Below are positions 1-6,713 of a stretch of 13,628 bases of DNA, piece by piece. Below the pieces are notes generated by a model. It saw only the letters and a list, made by a program, of their open reading frames with translations, was not told the DNA's origin and ran no database searches. The translations under genes and the position numbers were made by a program. Positions within the stretch are counted from its first letter, which is position 1. Every line of letters starts with the position of its first letter. This DNA is from Thermodesulfobacteriota bacterium (lineage in GTDB: Bacteria; Desulfobacterota; BSN033; UBA1163): NCBI GenBank assembly GCA_030024065.1, contig JASEIE010000068.1, forward strand, positions 1-13,628, written 5' to 3'.

Positions 1-2
1 GA

Positions 3-731
3 TTGGAAGTCTGCCTCCTTCACACCACACATTACCATCCGACGGGTGCGATCTATCCGGAACAGGCAGAAGGGCTCCTCATCACTGAAAAATTCAGAGG
101 GGCAGGAGCTCATCTCATCAACATCGATGGAGAACAGTTTGTATTCGAACGGGAACCGAGGGATGCCTGTGCCTCTTCCATTATCAGGGAGTGTGACGAG
201 GTCGGAAAGGGGATACCCACCCCTGCAGGAAAGGTGGGAGTATGGCTCGACACACCCATGATCGATCTCCTCCATGGAGAAGGGACCTTGGTGAAAGAGT
301 TTATCGGGAAGTATAAGATTTTTAAAAGATATGAGATTGATATTGCCAAAGAACCGATTCTCATCTATCCAACACTCCACTATCAGAATGGGGGGCTGAA
401 ATTTGACGAGAAAGGAGAGACGGCTATCCCAGGACTCTATGCGGCTGGAGAGGTGACCGGCGGTGTTCAGGGAGAGAACCGGCTGGCTGGAAACTCCCTT
501 TTAGATGTTCTGGTCTTCGGGAGGATTGCAGGGAAGAACGCGGCCCTTTATGCAAGGGAGAAGGCTCAGGAGGGCCGCCTCACGCTCGATCATGTCAGGA
601 GATTTCATCAGGAGTTGAAAGGGGCAGGGGTTGACCGGAAGAAGATTTCACCCATTTTACTTCCCGACTATTCGAACCCTCTGGTCAGGGATAGGCAGTT
701 GACCACAGAGTATCAGGGAACGATCAGATAA
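3..731 (+). CDS. Succinate dehydrogenase/fumarate reductase-type flavoprotein subunit, C-terminal part (5' end outside window)
   Basis: This is the C-terminal part of an FAD-dependent fumarate reductase/succinate dehydrogenase-type flavoprotein. The frame is open at the left edge, so the N-terminal FAD-binding region lies outside; the first codon here (TTG) is not taken as a start. Visible family signatures are HPTG near residue 12, a GVWLDTP capping-domain segment, the PTLHYQNGG segment that in the family holds substrate-contacting residues, and the C-terminal FAD/active-site block with [11 protein letters not shown] and [16 protein letters not shown]. Only about 55 residues follow that block, much less than the helical C-terminal domain of true SdhA/FrdA. 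It is therefore probably one of the shorter soluble or thiol-type fumarate reductase-like proteins. Substrate cannot be told from the fragment; fumarate or another unsaturated carboxylate is possible. The stop overlaps the 3' end of the convergent broken antitoxin gene. Confidence 0.85.
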   Translation: MEVCLLHTTHYHPTGAIYPEQAEGLLITEKFRGAGAHLINIDGEQFVFEREPRDACASSIIRECDEVGKGIPTPAGKVGVWLDTPMIDLLHGEGTLVKEFIGKYKIFKRYEIDIAKEPILIYPTLHYQNGGLKFDEKGETAIPGLYAAGEVTGGVQGENRLAGNSLLDVLVFGRIAGKNAALYAREKAQEGRLTLDHVRRFHQELKGAGVDRKKISPILLPDYSNPLVRDRQLTTEYQGTIR

Positions 732-962
732 TTTCCTTTTACTTCATCAAGCGGCTTGGTCCTTCCTACGGCTATATCCGCACGGACTCGCTTCAACACG
801 GGACTCAGAGGTCCCCCCATTCTGGGAATCTTGTTCGATCTCCTTGTCCCATTCGTCTGAATGGCTTGTTTCGTATTCTGCGAGCCAAGAAAGGAATTCG
901 TCCAACTCACTTTCAGGAAGAGCCTCGACCTGCTCTACTATCTTTTTGATGGTAGCTTTCAT
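713..962 (-). pseudogene. Antitoxin-like small protein, frameshifted
   Basis: A minus-strand gene starting at the ATG at 960-962 encodes MKATIKKIVEQVEALPESEL..., a short acidic helical protein of the addiction-module antitoxin type. After the residues DSQNGG the frame runs on as unrelated sequence. In the next frame a fitting tail appears (LKRVRADIAVGRTKPLDEV), typical of how these antitoxins end. The switch falls at a run of six C on the plus strand (813-818); five would restore one continuous protein of about 82 residues. This is either a real inactivating insertion or a homopolymer sequencing error. No toxin gene (RelE/ParE-like) is visible on either side, so it would be an orphan. Its 3' end overlaps the convergent flavoprotein gene by 19 bases. 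Family assignment rests on the general pattern, not a specific named family. Confidence 0.6.
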
Positions 963-1122
963 ATTGATTCTACATTTACGCTTAGGCACTTGATTCCTAC
1001 GACCTGAATACGTCATGATAAGTTATGGTATTTGCAGTGAAAACCATCGAGCCAGGTGGACCCATCAAGAATAAGCGAAGACGTGGGGTAACGCACGGAA
1101 CACACAAGTCTTTTGGTGGTGG

Positions 1123-1728
1123 GTGCCGTGGGAGTTATCCCCTATCGTAGGAGTCATCTGTGGAACTCAGATCTACTTTGAAGGCACACGTCATGTTCTT
1201 GTGGAGGAGTGCGGTATCCCAGATGTGAAGGAAGTGCGTAGACTTCAATATCGAGGAGGAGATTGGCCAGGACATTTCATCGTTGAAACACAGGATGGAA
1301 GCCATGTGGAGGTAGATCGCCATCACTATATGTACCATGTCCTCCTGACAGGATATCGAAGGGATCGATGTATGATGTGCCTGGATTGGTCTTCAGAAAT
1401 TTCTGATCTGTCTGTAGGCGATCATTTTGCTCCTCTCAAGGAAGGGGAGATCCCATTGGGTGTGACCTCTTTTATCATCCGTTCAGAGGCAGGAGAAGAA
1501 CTGATTAAAGGAGCGGAGGGAAAGGGATATATTAAAACCAAACCTTTTGAAATGGAAGAAATATTTGGGAGCCCGGGTTTTGAATTCAAGAAGCATAGCG
1601 CTGGTTATCGCTGGGTACAGAGATGTCTGTATGGATGGCCGACCCCGGACTACCAGTATGAGCCGATTTATCAACCCTTTAAGAAACGGACCCATTTTGC
1701 CCCTGAAAAAAAGAAAGGGGAAGATTGA
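1123..1728 (+). CDS. Coenzyme F420 hydrogenase/dehydrogenase beta-subunit family protein, C-terminal fragment
   Basis: The 201-residue product matches the C-terminal domain of the FrhB/FdhB family, iron-sulfur flavoproteins that pass electrons between F420 or other carriers and hydrogenases, formate dehydrogenases or related reductases. Visible signs are the VGVICG strand near the start, a 'YRGGDWPG' segment, and CMMCLDWSSEISDLSVGD with Cys83 and Cys86, which corresponds to the family's C-x2-C cluster-binding stretch. Complete members are roughly 100-150 residues longer. Here the frame is closed by a TAA at 1072-1074, and the N-terminal Cys-containing region is not found upstream. The GTG start has no convincing ribosome binding site. 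This is therefore most likely a decayed remnant, though an expressed short form cannot be excluded. Short pieces in other frames upstream (for example VVGAV at 1116-1130) could be eroded family sequence. Confidence 0.7.
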   Translation: MPWELSPIVGVICGTQIYFEGTRHVLVEECGIPDVKEVRRLQYRGGDWPGHFIVETQDGSHVEVDRHHYMYHVLLTGYRRDRCMMCLDWSSEISDLSVGDHFAPLKEGEIPLGVTSFIIRSEAGEELIKGAEGKGYIKTKPFEMEEIFGSPGFEFKKHSAGYRWVQRCLYGWPTPDYQYEPIYQPFKKRTHFAPEKKKGED

Positions 1729-1885
1729 AGTATGCCCGTGTTTTCGGAGATAGGGATCGTTAGATTTTACAGCTCACCGCTTGATGGAAGGCTTTGTTTA
1801 CATCACTGTATAAAAAAGTAAGGACGAATAGAAAAATTGGCAGCTTAATCATTCTTGACATTTAAATCAAAGGGGAAACGGGCAA

Positions 1886-2617
1886 ATGAGTGTAAAAATA
1901 GAATGGCTGGGTAATGCTGCGTTTCGGATGATATACAAGGGGATGGTTCTTTTTGTGGACCCTTGGTTAGATGAGAATCCAGGATGTCCGCTTAAAACAA
2001 GTCAAGTCAAGCATGCAGATATGATCTTTGTCACCCATGGCCATCCAGGTCATTGGGGCAGGGGTGACTCGGTCAAGCTTGCAAATGCAACCGGAGCACT
2101 TTATGTGGCTCCCAGAGAGTTATGCGATTATTTGGTTTCGAAAAGAATGATTCCAGATCATCAGGTTTACCGAGTGGAACCCGGCAAAAAGTATGATTTG
2201 AAAGGTTTGCCATTTGAGGTCCTTTCGGCACCGCATCCACCTGTCCCATCCTTCCCAGCATGGCTTGCTGAGATTCCAGGGGAACCCAACTGCGGTTACC
2301 TATGGGATTTCGACCGAAGGTTGCTATTGAATTTTGGAGATGCGGAGTACCACCCAATTTTTGAGGAGGTTGGGGAAAAGTATCAAATCGAACTCACCAT
2401 GCTCCCTCTATGGGGTGAAGGAATGGGTATCTCCATGGAACAGGGAGTGAAGACCTGTGCTGACATCATTTCTGCGATTAAGCCACAAAAAGTATTTCCC
2501 ACCAATCGGTATTCTGAAGATAACCCAGCGATGAAGTTTTTAGTGAATACACTAAAAGAGCGTGGAATTCAAGTGGAGGTGTTCCCTCAGAAAGTGGGTT
2601 TGACATTTCAGCTCTAA
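1886..2617 (+). CDS. MBL-fold (UlaG/UPF0173-like) protein with altered metal site
   Basis: The 243-residue protein has the metallo-beta-lactamase fold of the UlaG/UPF0173-like group: an N-terminal WLGNAAFRM strand, VDPWLDENP, the metal loop VTHGHPGHWG, a third-histidine region at SAPHPP, and a 'NFGDAEYHP' strand near residue 150. The usual HxHxDH loop reads H51-G-H53-P-G55-H56, so the Asp that normally binds the second metal is Gly. Near the C-terminus, where relatives have a His, it reads FPTNRYSEDN. The usual hydrolase activity is thus doubtful, and a single-metal or non-enzymatic role is possible. No signal peptide or membrane segment is seen, so it should be cytoplasmic. An AAAGGGG sequence at about 1869-1875 precedes the ATG. 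It stands alone between gaps of 157 and 196 bases. Substrate unknown. Confidence 0.8.
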   Translation: MSVKIEWLGNAAFRMIYKGMVLFVDPWLDENPGCPLKTSQVKHADMIFVTHGHPGHWGRGDSVKLANATGALYVAPRELCDYLVSKRMIPDHQVYRVEPGKKYDLKGLPFEVLSAPHPPVPSFPAWLAEIPGEPNCGYLWDFDRRLLLNFGDAEYHPIFEEVGEKYQIELTMLPLWGEGMGISMEQGVKTCADIISAIKPQKVFPTNRYSEDNPAMKFLVNTLKERGIQVEVFPQKVGLTFQL

Positions 2618-2647
2618 ATGATCAAACCATCTCGAGACCAGGATCGC

Positions 2648-2675
2648 TTGACGGACTGTTTCTGTTAAGTATTTT
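2648..2675 (+). promoter_or_regulatory. Candidate sigma70-type promoter before the sensor kinase
   Basis: TTGACG (2648-2653) is followed after 16 bases by TATTTT (2670-2675), four of six matches to the -10 consensus. It lies about 140 bases before the kinase start in the 196-base gap after the MBL-fold gene. The -10 is weak, and no operator or terminator is evident nearby. Confidence 0.3.
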
Positions 2676-2813
2676 AGGTGATGGCACCTCTATGCACCGC
2701 TTTCGATTCTTAAGAAGGTCAGCAATTTAAATGACGAGCCTTTTGTGCGTTAAGAATGGGTAGATAAAGAACTGAAAAAGAACCTAAATGGGTGAACGGG
2801 AAATCGTTACCAA

Positions 2814-4664
2814 ATGAGTGAATTGAAAACTTCAGAAAACCAACGCAGGCAGTCAGCAAGATTTCCCCTGGGCTTGGAAAAGATGTTCTGGACCTTATTT
2901 GATAGCAGCAAGGATGCCATCTTCATTCACGATTTGACGGGACGGCTCCTGGAAGTCAACCAGGCCGCCTGTGAATTTTTGAAACAAAGTCAGGAGGAAC
3001 TGTTGCGGTTAGCGACAAGCGATATCGATATGTTTCGATTTGCTGGTCTATTGCCTGAACGATTCAAAGAATTAAAGCAATCGAGATATATGATTACGAA
3101 GACTACGCATAGGCCCCAGGATGGTACCATCGTTCCCATCGAGCTAAAAAGCCAAATCATCGAATATTATGGGAATCCAGCTGTGCTCAGTATCGCCCGC
3201 GATATCACCGATCGGAACAAAACAGAGGAGATGCTACGCCAGAGCGAGGAACTCTATCGTGCTGTCGTGACACAGACAGCTGACCCCATTTACCTCATCG
3301 ATCTGGAAAGTAGATATCTCTTGGAATCAAACTCTGCATTTCAAAGATTGTTGGGATATACACCCGGAGAGCTGAAGAAACTTACGGTTTACGATTTAGT
3401 TGCCCATGAGAAAGAAAATGTAGACTTTCACATCGAACAAGTCATTAGTCAAAAACAACACTTTCATGGGGAAAGACGGTTGCGTCGCAAAGATGGTACC
3501 TTATTGGATGTAGAGGTGACGGCAAACCTAATCACCTATGCAGGACGGAAGGTGATCTGTGCTGTTGCCCGGAATATCTCAGAGCGAAAGAAAGCGGAAG
3601 AGGCATTGCGGGAATCAGAAAAAAAATATAGTACGCTTGTAGAAAATTCCCTCACTGGAATCTATATCGACCAGGAGGGAAAAATTGTATTTGCCAATAA
3701 TAAATTCGCTGAAATTTATGGATATGCGAGAGATGAACTGATAGGGATGGAGACTTGGGAATTGGTCTATACAGAAGCTAGAGCCTTCACCAAAGAGATT
3801 AGAACCAAAAGACTTAAGAGTGAGGAGGCTCCATTGGAACATGAAGCAAGAGGCGTGAGAAAAGACGGGAAGATTATTTGGGTGACCAGGAGGAACACTC
3901 GCATAGAATACAAAGGAAAGCCCGCGATATTGGGAAATGTAGCAGAAATCACCCAAAGGAAAATGATGGAAATGGCATTGCAAGAGTCAGAAAAAAAACT
4001 GAGGCTCCTCTTTTCCCATCTTCTCACTGCACAGGAAAAAGAACGGAAGCGGATTTCTATCGAACTCCACGATGAATTAGGTCAAGCCTTATTAGCATTA
4101 AAACTTCAACTCAGGGCTATTGAAAAGAATCTCGGAGAGGAGAGGGTAGCATTAAAACAGGAATGTGAATCAACATTAAAATATATTGATCAAACGATTG
4201 ACAACGTGCGACGCCTATCACGTGATTTGAGCCCATCCATTCTGGAGGATTTAGGTCTTTCTGCAGCCATTCGATGGCTGATTGGAGGTTTCGTTAAACA
4301 TTATGATATTGAAATATCAATGGATATGGCGGAAATTGACAATCTGTTTTCCAAAGAGGAACAGATTATCATCTATCGGGTCTTTCAAGAGGCTCTTACC
4401 AACGTTGTGAAACATTCTGATGCCACCCATGCCTCTGTCGTGGTGGGGAGACAAGATTGCAAAGTCTCATTTTTTATCGAGGATGATGGAAAGGGATTCA
4501 ATTTTGAGCAGGCCCTGACTAGAGACGCTACTGAAAGAGGATTGGGCTTGACAACGATGGATGAACGAATAAGGATGTTAGGAGGATCTCTTGATATCTG
4601 GAGTCAAGAAGGGAAGGGGACCCGAATCACCTTTATCTTACCTATTGAGGAAGGGACAAATTGA
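2814..4664 (+). CDS. Soluble three-PAS sensor histidine kinase (NarX/DegS type)
   Basis: This 616-residue kinase of a two-component system autophosphorylates on His and passes phosphate to the response regulator encoded next. Three PAS domains follow each other: about residues 20-140 (DAIFIHDLTGRLLEVNQAA), 145-265 (DPIYLIDLESRYLLESN) and 270-395 (GIYIDQEGKIVFANN), each ending in a PAC-like 'DIT/NIS/EIT-R' stretch. A HisKA_3 dimerisation domain comes next, with the phospho-acceptor His419 in ELHDELGQAL. The HATPase domain carries the N box (EALTNVVKHSD), G1 (DDGKGF) and G2 (GLGLTTMDERIRMLGG). No membrane segment or signal peptide is visible, so it senses a cytoplasmic cue, perhaps a metabolite or redox state through a PAS ligand. 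No haem- or flavin-specific PAS motif could be recognised. It overlaps the regulator gene start, which implies coupled translation. Confidence 0.93.
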   Translation: MSELKTSENQRRQSARFPLGLEKMFWTLFDSSKDAIFIHDLTGRLLEVNQAACEFLKQSQEELLRLATSDIDMFRFAGLLPERFKELKQSRYMITKTTHRPQDGTIVPIELKSQIIEYYGNPAVLSIARDITDRNKTEEMLRQSEELYRAVVTQTADPIYLIDLESRYLLESNSAFQRLLGYTPGELKKLTVYDLVAHEKENVDFHIEQVISQKQHFHGERRLRRKDGTLLDVEVTANLITYAGRKVICAVARNISERKKAEEALRESEKKYSTLVENSLTGIYIDQEGKIVFANNKFAEIYGYARDELIGMETWELVYTEARAFTKEIRTKRLKSEEAPLEHEARGVRKDGKIIWVTRRNTRIEYKGKPAILGNVAEITQRKMMEMALQESEKKLRLLFSHLLTAQEKERKRISIELHDELGQALLALKLQLRAIEKNLGEERVALKQECESTLKYIDQTIDNVRRLSRDLSPSILEDLGLSAAIRWLIGGFVKHYDIEISMDMAEIDNLFSKEEQIIIYRVFQEALTNVVKHSDATHASVVVGRQDCKVSFFIEDDGKGFNFEQALTRDATERGLGLTTMDERIRMLGGSLDIWSQEGKGTRITFILPIEEGTN

Positions 4665-5341
4665 CCATGGTTCCTTATCCTATGACCCCTTATCGTATCG
4701 TATTGGCCGATGACCATATGATGTTTCGTCAAGGGGTGAAAAGGATTATTGAAGAAATTCCTGGCTTTGAGGTGGTTGGAGAAGTAGGCGATGGGATAAA
4801 AATTCTGGAGGTATTGAAAAAATCGGCCCCCGATATGATTCTCCTCGATATCTCTATGCCGAACCTTCGAGGGATTGAAGCGACCCGCGAGATCAAAAGG
4901 GCTTATCCTAATATAAAAGTGTTGATTTTAACGATGCACAAGAGTAAAGAATATCTTTATCATGCCCTCTCGGCAGGTGCCGAAGGGTATCTTCTTAAAG
5001 AAGATGCAGATAAAGAATTAGTCTCTGCGATAGGGGCTCTTCGCAAAGGGAAGATTTATATATCCCCTCTCTTGTCTATGGAATTGCCGGCAGACCTATT
5101 ACATAAGTATATGGGAAGGGAATTCAAACCTCCTTTTGAACCCCTGTCCATCCGCGAGAGAGAGGTCTTAAAGCTCATCGCCGAAGGGAAGTCGAGCAAA
5201 GAGATAGCCCATCTTTTAAGAATCAGCATTCGAACAGTCCATCATCATCGCGACAATATTATGAATAAGTTAAATATCCGAAAGACAGCTGAAATAGTGA
5301 AATACGCCATTCAAAAGGGATTTACTTCTACCACCAATTAA
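4661..5341 (+). CDS. NarL/FixJ-family response regulator
   Basis: The regulator has an N-terminal receiver domain and a C-terminal LuxR-type helix-turn-helix. In the receiver, the acidic pair D17-D18 (VLADDH), phospho-acceptor D63 (ILLDISMP), the switch Thr in LILTM and the Lys in YLLKED are all present (numbered from the TTG). The output domain spans the last 65 residues, with LSIREREVLKLIAEGKSSKEIA and a recognition helix around RTVHHHRDNIMNKL. The start is uncertain: TTG at 4661 overlaps the kinase stop by four bases and sits six bases after GAGGAAGG (4647-4654); ATG at 4667 has the same site 12 bases away; ATG at 4682 would still give a full receiver. It pairs with the preceding kinase. 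Targets are unknown; the metabolic genes beginning 45 bases downstream are natural candidates, but this is inference. Confidence 0.92.
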   Translation: MTMVPYPMTPYRIVLADDHMMFRQGVKRIIEEIPGFEVVGEVGDGIKILEVLKKSAPDMILLDISMPNLRGIEATREIKRAYPNIKVLILTMHKSKEYLYHALSAGAEGYLLKEDADKELVSAIGALRKGKIYISPLLSMELPADLLHKYMGREFKPPFEPLSIREREVLKLIAEGKSSKEIAHLLRISIRTVHHHRDNIMNKLNIRKTAEIVKYAIQKGFTSTTN

Positions 5342-5386
5342 GATTGCCTTCGGGTGAAGAATGGTATGGGATAGAAAGGATGTTAA

Positions 5387-6265
5387 ATGGAAAAAATAGG
5401 ATTAATCGGAGTAGGAAGAATGGGATATCCTATCTCAGAGAATCTCCTGAAGAAGGGTTTTCCGTTGACCATTTTTGCCAGGAAAGAAAATATCAAAGAA
5501 GAGATGAAAGCACTTGGAGCTAAAATTGCCATCTCGCCAGATGAATTGGCAAAAGAATCGGATATCATTCTCCTCATAGTCACAAACTCCCATGCCGTCA
5601 ATGAGCTCCTATTCGAAAAGGATGGCATAGGGAAAGGAGCTTCGAAAGGCACGATCGTTGTGGATATGACAACCTCTGACCCTCGGGTCTCAAGAAAATT
5701 TGCAAAACGTCTACTGAAGAAAGGAATTGAATATCTTGATGCACCGATGTCAGGGGGGGTTCTGGGAGCAAAAAATGCTCAACTTCTATTCATGGTAGGT
5801 GGAAAGCGTGAGGTTTATGAAAAGTGTATTCCCCTTTTTGAAGCGATTGGTAAACGAACCATCTATATAGGGGAGACGGGAAGTGGACATTTAATTAAAC
5901 TGGTCCATAATCAAGCGGCTCTTTCTGTCTTCGTTGCCACCTGCGAGGCAGTCGTCCTTGGAGAGAAACTCGGTTTATCGTTGGAGAGAATGATCGAAGT
6001 CTTTAACCTTGGCAATGCTCGCAGTTATGCCTCGGAGGTGAGATTTCCAAAATTCATTATTCCAAAAAATTATGATATGGGCGCAACCTTCGCCAATGCT
6101 TACAAAGACATCTCCATGGTAAGGAAAATTGGCAAAATGGCTGGAGTGAAGTTACCTATTACCGAACGCACCTACAATTATTTTAAATATGCAATGGAAA
6201 AAGGGGACGGGGAGGAGGACTTTTCGAAAATCATTTTGAAAATGAGAGACCTCTTGAATAAATAA
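5387..6265 (+). CDS. 3-hydroxyisobutyrate dehydrogenase-family NAD(P)-dependent oxidoreductase
   Basis: The 292-residue protein belongs to the beta-hydroxyacid dehydrogenase family, which includes 3-hydroxyisobutyrate dehydrogenase, tartronate semialdehyde reductase and 2-(hydroxymethyl)glutarate dehydrogenase. These enzymes interconvert a beta-hydroxy acid and its semialdehyde with NAD(P). Seen are the Rossmann motif IGLIGVGRMGYPI at residues 4-16, the substrate-binding DAPMSGGVLGAKN near 118, and the catalytic KLVHN (family K-x3-N) near 170. Length is normal for the family. GAAAGGA (about 5374-5380) lies six bases before the ATG. It follows the response regulator by 45 bases and could be read through with it. 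After it comes a 448-base gap, so it may not share a transcript with the SDR operon. The exact substrate is not determined. The 2-(hydroxymethyl)glutarate enzyme of anaerobic nicotinate breakdown is one relative that works beside a LeuCD-like dehydratase. Confidence 0.88.
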   Translation: MEKIGLIGVGRMGYPISENLLKKGFPLTIFARKENIKEEMKALGAKIAISPDELAKESDIILLIVTNSHAVNELLFEKDGIGKGASKGTIVVDMTTSDPRVSRKFAKRLLKKGIEYLDAPMSGGVLGAKNAQLLFMVGGKREVYEKCIPLFEAIGKRTIYIGETGSGHLIKLVHNQAALSVFVATCEAVVLGEKLGLSLERMIEVFNLGNARSYASEVRFPKFIIPKNYDMGATFANAYKDISMVRKIGKMAGVKLPITERTYNYFKYAMEKGDGEEDFSKIILKMRDLLNK

Positions 6266-6368
6266 TCGCTATCCTCCATTATTTTGGTACTACTTACTTC
6301 CCCTGGTTTCAATTTTGATCCCGCCATTCCAACCTCTCGGTTCTTAAGACTATAGGTATTTCTGCCCA

Positions 6369-6397
6369 TTGACATCATTTAATTTGTTTCGTAATAT
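6369..6397 (+). promoter_or_regulatory. Candidate strong sigma70-type promoter upstream of the SDR-leuCD-HMGL genes
   Basis: A perfect TTGACA (6369-6374) is followed after 17 bases by TAATAT (6392-6397), four of six matches to TATAAT. The region around and after it is A/T-rich. Transcription would begin near 6404 and run through the IS relic and both of its hairpins before reaching the SDR start at 6714, giving a leader of about 310 bases. This is the best promoter match I see in the window. Confidence 0.5.
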
Positions 6398-6430
6398 GCT
6401 TCGATAAAATTTTTCAGTTTTATAAAAATA

Positions 6431-6473
6431 CCTGTTGAATACCGCCCAGCTCTGCTGGGCGGATGAAAACAGG
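6431..6473 (+). repeat. Hairpin 1 (left side of IS200/IS605-type relic)
   Basis: A perfect 9-base stem (6442-6450 with 6454-6462) encloses the three-base loop TCT. It is flanked by a second complementary pair, CCTGTT (6431-6436) and AACAGG (6468-6473), separated from the inner stem by five unpaired bases on each side. The core, CAGC-TCT-GCTG, is the same as in hairpin 2. Subterminal hairpins of this kind are what IS200/IS605 TnpA recognises at element ends. Confidence 0.7.
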
Positions 6474-6532
6474 TTCGCGAAGCGATAAAACATGGTATAA
6501 GTTGGGCATGAGCCCGATAAAACGAACAAGTC

Positions 6533-6664
6533 ATGCAATTTTGGGGAGGAGATTTTTGGGGTGATGGGTATTTTGTTCGCTCTGTTGGAGACAAGGTAAC
6601 CTCAGACGTCATACGTCTATACATAAAGTATCAGCACCACGAGCAGTTGAGTTTTGATTTTTAA
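6533..6664 (+). pseudogene. TnpA (Y1 HUH transposase) C-terminal remnant
   Basis: A 43-residue frame encodes FWGGDFWGDGYFVRSVGD followed by KVTSDVIRLYIKYQ. This fits the last part of IS200/IS605 TnpA, the single-strand transposase that cuts element ends with one tyrosine. By comparison with IS608 TnpA, whose nucleophile Tyr127 lies in QYIENQ, the Tyr30 in LYIKYQ is the retained catalytic Tyr. The N-terminal portion with the His-x-His metal site is missing, and the frame closes upstream with TAA at 6518-6520. It cannot be an active transposase on its own. The stop lies three bases before hairpin 2. Confidence 0.75.
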
Positions 6665-6667
6665 TGG

Positions 6668-6686
6668 CCCGCAGCTCTGCTGCGGG
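6668..6686 (+). repeat. Hairpin 2 (right side of IS200/IS605-type relic)
   Basis: A perfect 8-base stem (6668-6675 with 6679-6686) encloses the loop TCT and shares the core CAGC-TCT-GCTG with hairpin 1. It lies just after the TnpA remnant stop and 27 bases before the SDR start. No T-run follows, so it is not a typical intrinsic terminator. Confidence 0.7.
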
Positions 6687-6713
6687 GAAATTTACTATTA
6701 AGAAGAGACACGA

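Larger units (their letters stand above)
6442..6686 (+). mobile_element. Deletion relic of an IS200/IS605-family element
   Basis: About 245 bases are bounded by two hairpins with the same core and TCT loop (6442-6462 and 6668-6686), and they enclose the C-terminal remnant of a TnpA. This is the layout of an IS200/IS605 element (hairpin, tnpA, hairpin) that has lost most of its interior. True ends and cleavage tetranucleotides cannot be fixed from one copy, so the limits given are those of the hairpins. The 448-base gap between the dehydrogenase gene and the SDR gene (6266-6713) otherwise holds only the promoter candidate at 6369-6397. Confidence 0.65.

Noticed and set aside
1025..1150. Short frame beginning MVFAVKTIEPGG before the FrhB fragment
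   Set aside because: It is about 40 residues, mostly basic and Gly-rich in its later part, with no recognisable family and no ribosome binding site.
1809..1814. TATAAA as a -10 box before the MBL-fold gene
   Set aside because: The nearest -35-like sequence (TTGATG at 1781) is 22 bases away, too far for a sigma70 promoter.
1855..1860. TTGACA just before the MBL-fold gene
   Set aside because: No -10-like sequence lies 16-18 bases downstream; that position falls on the ribosome binding region and start.
6668..6686. Hairpin 2 as terminator or riboswitch for the SDR operon
   Set aside because: No T-run follows, and its match to hairpin 1 around a TnpA remnant is better explained by an insertion-element end.
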